Below are positions 1-8,049 of a stretch of DNA of 20,700 bases, piece after piece. Under the pieces are notes generated by a model. It was not told the DNA's origin and did no database searches. It saw only the letters and a list, made by a program, of their open reading frames with translations. The first letter of the stretch is position 1; each line of letters begins with the position of its first letter. The translations under genes were made by a program, and so were the position numbers. The stretch comes from Chara braunii. Its lineage: Eukaryota > Streptophyta > Charophyceae > Charales > Characeae. Where the stretch lies: contig BFEA01000012.1 of the NCBI GenBank assembly GCA_003427395.1, positions 5,931,318 through 5,952,017 of the forward strand, written 5' to 3'.

Positions 1-942
1 AAAGCTCCGAACATGTTCGGTGTGCTACACAGGTCCAGGAGTCAAAGATTTTTCAAGAGCCGACCATGTCACAAATCGCATACAATCCACAGGCTCAGCA
101 ACAGTTTCCAGAAGCATCCAGGACTCATTGGGGCAAGGCAAACACTGGCCACGACAAAGTCTTGGTCGTACAGATCATGAAATCCCAGCCATCTACAGAG
201 GCAACCTGAGGCAGGCCAGGCCAACACTACAAAAGATGGGCCTGCCCCAGCTCCTGGATTCATTCTGCCTTGCAGTGTCTGAAGGCTTGAGCACTGCTAC
301 TTGAGAGCAAGTGCCGGAAGAAAGCAGACAGAGGGTAGACGCAGAGTGAGAGTGAGAATAGCCATAGCTATAGCATAGAAGGTCCGAATACACCATAGCT
401 TCAGGGTGAGAGACTGAGGTTTTACAGAACGATCATATCCTGTGGTGTGTGTGAGAGAGAGAGGCTTACCTGGTCTTACCTGTTCATGTTGCTGCAATGA
501 ATTGCAGTTGCTTGCACGGGCTGCACACTAAGTTAGTCTGCTGTTCCCCTGGTCTGACCCCTGCGGGACTTTATCCCGTGACCTACATGTTGTATGTGTT
601 ATTTACTAGCTTACTGGGCTTGCCCGTGAACCTGTCGTTAGTAGTCTCTATTTGGCAGTCTTAGGCCCTTCAGCCTCACTGTTTTGTCCTTTTCTGGTCT
701 TCTGGAAACTGGTAGGCCCGTAGGTCTCCCTTGTGTGCCTTAGTCTTGGGTCCCCTTAGTCAAGGTTCCCATCTAGATGCAGGTAGGCAGATCTTGACTG
801 TTTGGCCATAGATGTCTGCTGTTTGGACGGTCAGATAGCTTTGTAGGTCACTGCTGTGTTGTAGGTCTAAGGAAGTCGGGTAGAAGTAGGCAGAGGCTGA
901 CAAGTTTTTGTGGGGGGTGGCAACGGGACGACGTGAGCGGCA
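1..942. other. Unassigned, mostly non-coding stretch
   Basis: No protein family is recognisable here. A short plus-strand ORF of 47 codons (66-209, ATG with A at -3, start MSQIAYNPQAQQQ) is visible but nothing corroborates it. A longer overlapping frame (20-304) looks random. From about 480 the sequence is T/G-rich and full of 'taggtc', 'aggccc' and 'ggtctg' words, typical of LTR or other non-coding repeat DNA. It may be part of the plus-strand LTR that seems to end at 1974, but I could not locate that LTR's 5' end. Confidence 0.4.
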
Positions 943-1218
943 CTATTTCCAGCGCTCAGTCTTCTTCCTCTTCGAAGGGGAACTTGGGCAGCCATAGCTG
1001 GGCGCCCTGCTGCTTGAGGAGGCAATACCTGTAGTAGGGCTTCCAGGTGCTGATGCCACTGCCATCACGCTGTTGTTTGTGGGGGTTGAAGGACGCCGCT
1101 GTTCATCAAGCGGCTTGTTGCTGGTTGCTGCCATACCAGGGCAGCCATCATCTTCTTCATCGAGGTTGCCTTCTTCTTCACAGTGGTTTGCAGCACTGCG
1201 ACTTGATATCTGGCTCAT
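943..1218 (-). CDS. Unidentified 91-aa ORF, acidic then Ser/Pro-rich, with basic C-terminus
   Basis: I do not recognise this protein. The ORF runs from an ATG at 1218 to a TAG. The N-terminal third is acidic (EEEGNLDEEDDG), the middle is rich in Ser, Thr and Pro (RRPSTPTNNS, SAPGSPTTG, SSSSRAPS), and it ends SPSKRKKTERWK, which resembles a monopartite nuclear localisation signal. Such composition is common in disordered N-terminal regions of plant nuclear proteins and in some transposase-associated ORFs. A short upstream ORF (MARACEYRR) precedes it, and a GTGAGT donor-like site lies just upstream, so it could be one exon of a longer gene. No domain supports a function. It could equally be a chance ORF in repeat DNA. 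Confidence 0.3.
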   Translation of the reverse strand: MSQISSRSAANHCEEEGNLDEEDDGCPGMAATSNKPLDEQRRPSTPTNNSVMAVASAPGSPTTGIASSSSRAPSYGCPSSPSKRKKTERWK

Positions 1219-1819
1219 GCCAGATCAGCGCCTGTACTCACAGGCTCGGGCCATGATGGGGTGCTGTTTTCAACAGTGGGCTACCATTGAAGGCTGGGGG
1301 TTGTAGGGAGAAGGGGAAGTTCCACTGAAACTTCGTTGAAGTGTATTGTTGGGGTTTAATTGGAGGTGGAACAGATTTCGTGGTTGAGATTCTTGGAGTT
1401 GTTCGGTTGACAGGAGGAGAGCAGGGGGTGTAATAAATAATTGATTGGAATTTGGAACATTTTCTCTCAATTTTTATCTCTGGTTTTGGCTTCCGCTGTG
1501 CAATCTCTCTCCATGACTATGGTGTGAATCTGCTCTCTCCAGTCTGCCTGTCATTGCAGATGTGTATGGGAACATTTGAATGCGGTTTGGAATTGTGAAT
1601 CAATCGAACACATAACATTGCCATGAGGAGAGAGAGCGCGCTTCGATTCTGAAGGCCGGTGATATTGTGTTGGAGGGTGACTTTGCATAGTGGCAAGGTA
1701 TCCAGAACAGAGGCACTGGCTCAAGCAATGGTACAGGAATAGGTGATGATTGTTGAGGCGAGAAGAGAGCGGAGAGCCCAGGGGTAGAAGGCGGGAGGCA
1801 TGAAAAGACGTACCAATTG
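1219..1819. other. Unassigned stretch, possibly body of a plus-strand LTR
   Basis: There is no convincing coding frame on either strand. ORFs in this span are short and overlap one another in several frames with no family resemblance. Its position directly upstream of the LTR/PBS junction at 1974-1977 makes LTR sequence the simplest explanation, but I found no repeat partner in the window to prove it. Confidence 0.35.
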
Positions 1820-1974
1820 ACAATTATTCAAGTTTTCACTTCCTACTACCCTTCTCTTTCCTTTGTCTTGATGCTCGTCGACATGCTCTCTCTTGTGATT
1901 ATAATTCATTGAGAATTGTGTGTCCCACCCATGATTTTGATGGTGGGAGCTTCTCGCAACTGGGTTCATTACCA
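1820..1974 (+). mobile_element. 3' end of a plus-strand LTR (element 0), related to element 1
   Basis: The segment ends CTGGGTTCATTACC at about 1960-1973 and is followed three bases later by a primer-binding site. The corresponding junction of element 1, read in its own sense, is CTGGGTTCATTACA, ATT, then TGGTATCGGAGC, so the match spans both sides of the LTR border. Further upstream, a 'ctttgtctt...ctctctcttgtgattataattcattgagaa' segment resembles the equivalent part of element 1's LTR, but loosely. The start of this LTR is not identified. Orientation is plus, opposite to element 1. Confidence 0.55.
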
Positions 1975-1976
1975 TC

Positions 1977-1988
1977 CGGTATCGGAGC
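1977..1988 (+). other. Primer-binding site of element 0 (tRNA-iMet type)
   Basis: CGGTATCGGAGC matches 10 of 12 bases of the plant initiator-tRNA-Met PBS TGGTATCAGAGC. It shares the unusual G of CGGAGC with element 1's PBS, and the downstream bases (GCACTTCTT versus GCAAACTTCTT) are also similar. This supports a common family. Element 0 would be read to the right but is interrupted by the simple repeat and by element 1. Confidence 0.6.
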
Positions 1989-2330
1989 ACTTCTTACCTC
2001 ATCTTGCAATGCAGGAGTGGTCTTGCATGGCAGAAGAAGAGCAGTGTTGGTGACAGACTGGCAAGGAGGTGATGAGGAGGGCTGGATAGGGTGATACTTG
2101 GAGGTTGGACTGGTGGTGCATGCGAGATATGCCTTGCAGTGCCCACATAGCTTGACCCGTGCACTGGCGAGATGCATTGGGTGGCATCAGGAGCGCTTGG
2201 TATTGGATCACGAAGCCATGTGACAGGCATATTGGTGCTCGCTTCTGAAGCATTCTGCACACTTTTGCCATCGATTAGTCATGTCATTGAGCTAAGAGGA
2301 AGAGATAAGTGGTGGATAATCCCCAATTGC
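1989..2330. other. Remnant interior of element 0, no intact gene
   Basis: By position this is the leader or gag-proximal region of element 0. I see no Gag-like sequence. The ORFs crossing it owe their length to the adjacent simple repeat or are short overlapping frames. Confidence 0.35.
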
Positions 2331-2497
2331 CAAATCAATCAAATCAATCAATCTATCAATCAATATCAATATCAATATCAATATCAATATCAATCAATCA
2401 AATATCAATCAATCAATATCAATCAATCGATCAATCAATCGATCAATCAACCGATCAATCAACCGATCAATCAACCGATCAATCGATCAATCAATCA

Positions 2498-2546
<49 letters not shown>
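2331..2546. repeat. Compound (AATC)n / (AATATC)n / (AATCGATC)n microsatellite
   Basis: About 215 bp of AATC-derived units, with blocks of 'caatat', 'caatcgat' and 'caaccgat' variants and a pure (AATC)n run at the right end. The long Ile/Asn/Gln/Ser frames across it are artefacts of the repeat. It ends 12 bp before the LTR of element 1. Confidence 0.97.
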
Positions 2547-2547
<1 letters not shown>

Positions 2548-2803
2548 GCCAACGTGCATGTAATGAACCCAGTCTGACAGATACTCAGAAGTTGTAGAAT
2601 CAGTATCTGCAGCAAAGTCTCCAACTCGTGAAGAAATATCAAAACAGTATCTCATTATCATCAATAGAAGAGAGTGGAGGTGGAACAGACAAAGAAGAAG
2701 ATGAAGATTCACACAATAATCCCTGCTGAACCCTCTTCTTCTTCGGGCTTCCTCCTTCTCCACATCAACAATGATAATAAGTATATTCCTGATCACACAC
2801 AGA

Positions 2804-2819
2804 AGTGCCACGTGGCACT
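2804..2819. promoter_or_regulatory. 16-bp perfect palindrome containing the G-box GCCACGTGGC
   Basis: AGTGCCACGTGGCACT is its own reverse complement. Its core, GCCACGTGGC, is the palindromic G-box preferred by plant bZIP proteins of the GBF type and compatible with bHLH factors. The identical 16 bp occurs in the related LTR at 20314-20329, although surrounding sequence has diverged. Binding is inferred from the motif only. Confidence 0.7.
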
Positions 2820-3019
2820 CGATCTCATGAAGACCATGAAGACATTGCAGATTCCAGTATCGACTTCAAATCCAGGTGCGTACCCGTTCTCCTTCAACCA
2901 CAGATTCCGATCTTCCTCCTTCCTTGCAACCAGTCACCTCATGTAGACAGCGTGGACAATCCCACGTCAACTAATGAAACAGGTGGCAATAGCCACATCA
3001 TCAATGTAGACCAGTAGCA

Positions 3020-3256
3020 GCACCACATCAACATGCCACGTAGTCTAGAAGCAGCGCCACGTAGACCAGAGGCAGCATCACGTATACCAGAGGCAGCGCC
3101 ACATCAGCATGCCACGTAGACCGGAGGCAGCGCATCATATACCAGAGGCAGCGCCACATCAGCATGCCACGTAGACCAGAGGCAGTGCCACATATACCAA
3201 AGGCAGTGCCACATCAGCATGCCATGTAGACCAGAGGCAGCACCACATCAGCATGG
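3020..3256. repeat. LTR minisatellite, alternating units of about 34 and 21 bp
   Basis: Units of the form 'cagcgccacatcagcatg' plus 'ccacgtagaccagagg' alternate with shorter 'cagcgccacgtataccagagg' units, giving a higher-order period near 55 bp. Read in the element's sense, they contain GCTGATGTGGC and CTACGTGGCAT blocks. This array corresponds in position to the nine-unit array at 19920-20190 in the LTR of element 3. Confidence 0.85.
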
Positions 3257-3410
3257 CACAACACACTGAAACAGCGCCAGCATGCTGCCTCCTCCTCGTG
3301 CCGTCCTCCGCAACGCGTGTGCACAGCCAGCATGAAGCCAGCGTCGTGTCAAAGTCGAGCCAGCGTCAAAGCAGCATAGCAAGACTGAATGCTCGACTCC
3401 CTCGAGGTCA

Positions 3411-3422
3411 GCCTTAAGTAAC
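3411..3422 (-). promoter_or_regulatory. TATA-like site of the element 1 LTR
   Basis: In sense the sequence is GTTACTTAAGGC, matching CTACATAAGGCT at the same place in the other LTR (19770-19781). Both lie about 345 bp from the LTR 5' end. This is the best-conserved AT-containing box in an otherwise GC-rich part of the LTR. If it is the TATA box, the minisatellite and G-box lie downstream of the transcription start. Confidence 0.4.
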
Positions 3423-3766
3423 AGATGTCGAGGTTGTCTGGCCTCGGATACATTTCCCACAGTCGTCCAGATTGAATCACAGTTGAGGGCCCGGATTGTA
3501 CAGTTGCAGACTTACCCCTTTTGGTCTGATGTTGTCTGGGTACCTGCATACAAACAAGTGTGTGTGCTTGACCTGCGGCCTGGGCTAGGTACCTTTGGAC
3601 TTTGACTGTTGGGTGGACCGACAATTGACTAAACTCAACTGTCACACGCCCAGGCCCTGATTTCGTGAAGGGCCTTTTCTTCCCTTGTTCGGCCTGGGCT
3701 GAGGGCGGCCAAGTAGGCCCTCTGATGAACCTTAGTTCCACGAGACATATGGCATGGGTTATTGCA

Positions 3767-3779
3767 TTCCTGCCGACCC
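3767..3779 (-). other. Possible degenerate polypurine tract of element 1
   Basis: In sense, GGGTCGGCAGGAA ends exactly at the first TG of the 3' LTR. It is purine-rich but interrupted by T and C, so it is either a decayed PPT or an atypical one. Position is the main argument. Confidence 0.35.
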
Positions 3780-3868
3780 GGTTTTCGAGTTCCATCGCAG
3801 AAAATTCATTAATTATCAGTTAACCCACGTTCATATGCAGCAATAATATCAGGAGCAGTGGGTAGTAG

Positions 3869-5113
3869 TTATTTCCTACTAAACCATCTGGCTTCAGATG
3901 GGGGTTGGGACTTAAACTTTAACTTCTACTGCTTCTGAGGTCGTCCTCTGCCACCTGTAGAGAAATAGCCATGTTCCAATATTTTCTCAACTTCGTAGCC
4001 TCCATTCATAGAAGGTGGAATCATAGATGGCCTATTTGGAAAATCGTCACTTTCTACATAAGGTAGCTGCTTAGACGCATGGAAGACAGGGTATGTCCTG
4101 AGATGCGGAGGTATATCTATGCGGTAAGAAGGTTCATCTTCACCTCCAATTACTTCGAGAACTTCCTAGGGTCCATAGTAGACAGGTAGCAGTTTCTGAG
4201 ACACATTTTCTTCTCAGGAAAACTCTTTAGACTTGACCCATACAAAGTCCCCTTCTTGAAACTGTGAAGGACGTCGATGTTTATTAGCTTGTTCAATCAT
4301 TTGCAGTTGGGCTTTCTGTATGTTTTCCTTCACTTTCTTGATGTCTTCTTCATACAAAACTGTGAATTCTTGTGTACCTGGGGGTAACCTCTGAATCTGG
4401 TCCCTTGTTAATGCATCAATGGGACGCTTAGGCTTCCATCCTTTATGTAGTGCATTAGGCGTTCTACTTGTAACAGTATGTATACTGTTATTATATGCAC
4501 TAGCAATTTTAGGCAAGTTCTCATCCCAATCAATCTGGTCAGGACGAACATACATTCGCAAAAGTTGTTGGCAGAGACGATTCATTTGCTCAGTTTGGCC
4601 ATTCGTTTCAGGATGTCTGTCCGACGACATGGTCAATCTGGTTCCGTAGACTTCCATCAACTTTTGCCATTGCAGACTGGTGAACCAGACATCTCTGTCA
4701 GATACGATGGTTTTAGGAAATCCATACTCAGAGACCCATCGCATTTGGAACTTCTGAATGACTAGTTTGGTTTTTACTTCAGCAGGCAAAGGAATAAACA
4801 TAGCATACTTAGAGAATCTATCGACAATGACCATTACCTGACTGTTGCCATTTCGACTCTTAGTGAGACTCATGAAGTCAATAGAGATAGACTCACCTAG
4901 CTCACTTGGAATAGGCAGCGGTCTCAGTAGTCTCATCGGATTCTCATGTGAGGGCTTGTTCCTCTGACAGACAAGACAAGTCCGCACATACGTTAGTACA
5001 TCTTCCTTCATTCCTTTCCACTCAAAACGTTCTCTTATATCGGCACACGTCTTCTTAAAACCAAAGTGCCCTTCTGCATCATGGCACTCCCCAATGATTA
5101 CGCTCTTGATTGG
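3869..5113 (-). pseudogene. Integrase with C-terminal chromodomain remnant (element 1 pol)
   Basis: The integrase inserts the cDNA copy into host DNA. The N-terminal zinc domain is visible as HDAEGH (just upstream of 5011) and CLVC at 4967-4978. In the open stretch 5011-4214 the catalytic core has D45 (SIDF), D105 (VSDRD) and E141 (GQTEQMN), with exactly 35 residues between the last two: the complete DD35E triad. The frame continues past TGA at 4214-4216 and TAG at 4166-4168 through YYGP*EVLE and the 'PVFHASKQLPY' region. It then reaches GGYEVEKILEHGYF...GG..., TAG at 3926-3928, and KFKSQPPSEARW, ending at TAA 3869-3871. The last part resembles a chromodomain (EVEKIL...KWKGYPPSEATW type), with Phe for the usual Trp. 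Another TAA (5114-5116) lies just upstream of this segment. Confidence 0.88.
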
Positions 5114-6769
5114 TTATAGGTGGGGAATACACAATCGTTCTTCGGTTTTATCCAGCAGGAAGAGTAAGCCATCAGTCATTCGATATTCTGAAAACAACTC
5201 AGGGTTCTTTTGTAGAGTTTCAATGATAGGACTCCAAATAGGATCACTCCCATAACCCTGGCGTATCTGTTCCTCCAATTCACTTCCAATATCGAGATAA
5301 GAGACAATAGTTCCAAAGAAATCTGCACGCCTGGACAAAGCATCTGCAACCACGTTAGACTTACCTTTGATGGTTTTCACCTCAAAGTCAAATGTGTCAA
5401 GGAAAGCGGACCATCTTACCAACTTCTCAGAGAGTCTAGGTTGAGTCTTGTTTCACTTCAAAGTAGAGTGATCCGAGTAGACAATGAAATGCCTCCCTAA
5501 CAAGTAGTGCTTTCAGGTATCTAGTGCAACTACTAAGGCATACAGTTCCCTTTCATACGTAGAGTTGGCTACTTTTTCTGACAAAAGTCTTCTCGACATA
5601 AACTCAATAGGTCTATATCCCTTACCGTCATTCTGTTGTAGCACAACCCCAATCCCATACTGACTTGCGTCAATCGTGACAATGAAAGGAAAAGAAGGAT
5701 CAGCAATCTTTAGGACAGGGTAGCGAGTCAAAGCATGTTTTAACTTTCTAAACGATGACTCACAGTCTTTGTCCCACAACCAAGGTTTTGCTTTCTTTAA
5801 CAGTCTTCTCATAGAAGCAGATATCAAGGAGAAGTTTCTGATGAACTTTCTATAATAACTGGCAAGTCCTAGAAAAGACCTGAGTTTCGTGACAGTCTTC
5901 GGTTGAGGCCAATCTCTGATTGTTGTTATTTTCTTCTCTTCAGGCCTTAGTCCTTCTTCATTCACTATGTGCCCTAGGTATAATACTTCAGGCTTATCAA
6001 ATTCAGACTGCTTCGGATTCAATTTGAAGTTGCCTTCGCCCAACTTCCGAAGAACCATCTGTAGGTGTTTCTCGTGATCCTCCAATGTCTTATTGTACAC
6101 TAGGATATCATCGAGGTAGACAATTACGAATTGGTCTAACCACTGACGGAATAATTCATTCATGGACCTTTGAAAAGTTGCAGGGGCGTTAGTCAATCCG
6201 AAAGGCATTACCACAAACTCGTAGTGATCATACCTTGTTCGGAAAACCGTCTTGTGTTGATCTTCAGGAGCCACCTCGATCTGGTGGTACCCTGACTTGG
6301 GATCGATCTTGCTAAAATACCTGCAGCCCTGTAGTTGGCCCAACAAATCATCAATGCGCAGAAGTGGTTTTGCATTTTTCACAGTGACAGAATTCAACTC
6401 ACGATAGTCAATGCATAGTCGAAGTTCACCTTCCTTTTTGGGCACAAATAAGACAGGTGCACCGTAAGGAGATGAGTTGGATCGTATCCATCCTTTGTCA
6501 GTAAGTTCTTGCAGTTATTTCCGTAATTCCTCAAGTTCCCTGGGTGACATACGGTAAATGGGACCTTTGGGAATCTTGCTTCCAGGAATGATCTCGATTT
6601 TGTGCTTGATAGCACGCTCAGTGATTCTTATCGGTTCAGACTGCAAGTCCTTGTACTCATCAAGAAGTTTTTTAATAGAAGGTGGATAGGATGAGGAACA
6701 CTCACCTACTTGTTTGACAAGCACCATCATCACCTCCTGATCCTACTTTTTCTTCACTACCATTGATCA
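5114..6769 (-). pseudogene. Reverse transcriptase and RNase H (element 1 pol)
   Basis: This part copies element RNA into DNA and degrades the RNA template. The RT fingers and palm are visible: [71 protein letters not shown], and the catalytic YLDD at 6107-6118. RNase H follows with D in FIVTIDAS, E in YERELYAL, D in YSDHSTLK and D in VVADALSRR, so the four acidic positions are present. In-frame stops are at 6767-6769 (TGA), 6743-6745 (TAG), 6515-6517 (TAA), 5513-5515 (TGA), 5453-5455 (TGA) and 5114-5116 (TAA). The TGA at 5513 replaces the conserved Trp of the '.W.HYLLG' motif. One frame explains the whole stretch, so these are point changes and not introns. Confidence 0.93.
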
Positions 6770-6834
6770 GAAAGTTGGGTAACTCATACAACAGAAAGAC
6801 AGAGTAGAGTCAAAGCCAGACTTATGATACAACT

Positions 6835-8049
6835 TTATCGCACGCAGTTCGGAATTCTCGTCCTTGAGTTTGACAATTTATACTTGAACTTGACCTCTGG
6901 GTCGGCTTCTTCATGCCAATCCATTCCCAGAATCATGTCAAAGGGTAATTTTTTCTCTATAAGGAAGGATATCTCGTGTAGAATCTTCTTACCTTCCTTA
7001 GTCCTGAAATAACACTTAACACGATCGACGTATCGAGAGACAGTGATCGTGCTCTTGTCACCCAGTATAGACGTGATAGGTCTTGGTAAATCCTTTACCT
7101 TCATTCCCAGATGCAACTTACGAATTGCCTTCTCTGAGATATAAAATCGCGTCGATCCCGGATCTAGCAGGGCACCTACTCGCGTGTGTGCAATCTCAAC
7201 ATCCGCGATCATCAACTCACCCTTAGACTTTGCTTTCTTTGCCCACGAACTTCTTAGTGTTATCGGTTCATTGCCGAGTTCGTCAAGGGAATCGTCCAGT
7301 GAGACAGAACAAAGTACTGTGTCAAGGTGGTCTGGACGACGGGTGGAAGAAGAGCCATCCTCTGACTTGAGAGTCGAAGGAGTAGACGGGGTTGTAGGCG
7401 CCTTACCTTTATCTTGGTCTAAACCCTTCAAATCAGTAGGAGCAGATGCTACTCCTACTGGCTGCTCACTACACTTGAGGCACTGGCGGTTGTCCATTTT
7501 GGACGGCCACTCCTCCCGAGTCATGCTCATATTTTCCCAAGGTCTCCCGAACGTGATGCCGGGATGCTCGGGAAACGAGCGTGGCCTCTTTTTCTTCTTC
7601 CACTGACTTTGGCCTCCCTTGTTGGCCATTACAGCAGCAACGTCACCCTTCCCGAACTCGTTGCCGCCATTACCTCCTCCTCCCTCAGACTCATCGAGGG
7701 GTAACTTCTCTATGGTCTCATCGTCAAATAGCACAAGCATATGGTCCTGACGCTTTTGCCGCCAAAGGACCCGCTTGCCGTACCCACCAACCGGTCCTGA
7801 TTTGACTACCGAAGCGTACGTACCTTTGACTTGCGTGGTCATCCGCTCTCTTTGCAGAGCAAGATCACGGAACTGTCGATAATTGTACTTACCAGACTTT
7901 GACTCTGCCACGAGCTGTCCACGAATGGGCTCGGGCAATGCTCGCGAGTAAATGTACAGGACCTGGTTATCCTGCAAATTCAACCCAGGTACCTGCAAAA
8001 AACGGTCAACTTCACGAGACAACGCATCCACTGAGGTCCAACGTTTCGG
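6835..8049 (-). pseudogene. C-terminal Gag, decayed zinc knuckle and aspartic protease (element 1)
   Basis: The open frame 8031-6835 continues Gag after a frameshift near 8047-8052. It starts with the end of a Retrotrans_gag domain (SREVDRFLQVPGLN, ALPEPIRGQLV, FRDLALQRERM). A Gly/Ser-rich linker and QCLKCSE follow. The latter looks like the first half of a CCHC zinc knuckle whose His and last Cys are missing. The retropepsin follows: LLDPGSTRFYIS with the catalytic Asp at residue 290 (7162-7164), and ILGMDW near the end. DPG in place of DSG/DTG is seen in some plant Ty3 proteases. The frame ends at TAA 6835-6837. The alternative frame (KLKDENSELRAIKLYH) continues to RT, so a second single-base shift is inferred around 6870-6885. 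Confidence 0.88.

Larger units (their letters stand above)
2559..3766 (-). repeat. 3' LTR of element 1 (1208 bp)
   Basis: The boundaries are set by imperfect terminal inverted repeats: the plus strand begins TGTAATGAACCC and ends GGGTTATTGCA, so in sense the LTR reads TGCAATAACCC...GGGTTCATTACA. The left boundary is confirmed by the second copy at 9995, which abuts a PBS. The right boundary is confirmed by the related LTR at 19434, whose homology starts at the same TGCAATAACCC. Within it lie a TATA-like site (3411-3422), a minisatellite (3020-3256) and a palindromic G-box (2804-2819). The LTR is unusually large because of the minisatellite. Confidence 0.88.

Noticed and set aside
2309-2597. 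Long frames rich in Gln, Ile, Asn and Ser across 2309-2597
   Set aside because: They are translations of the AATC-type microsatellite in different frames.
6835-8031. DPG in place of DSG/DTG at the protease active site as a loss of function
   Set aside because: DPGST-type active sites are known in plant Ty3/gypsy proteases, so it is not by itself a lesion.
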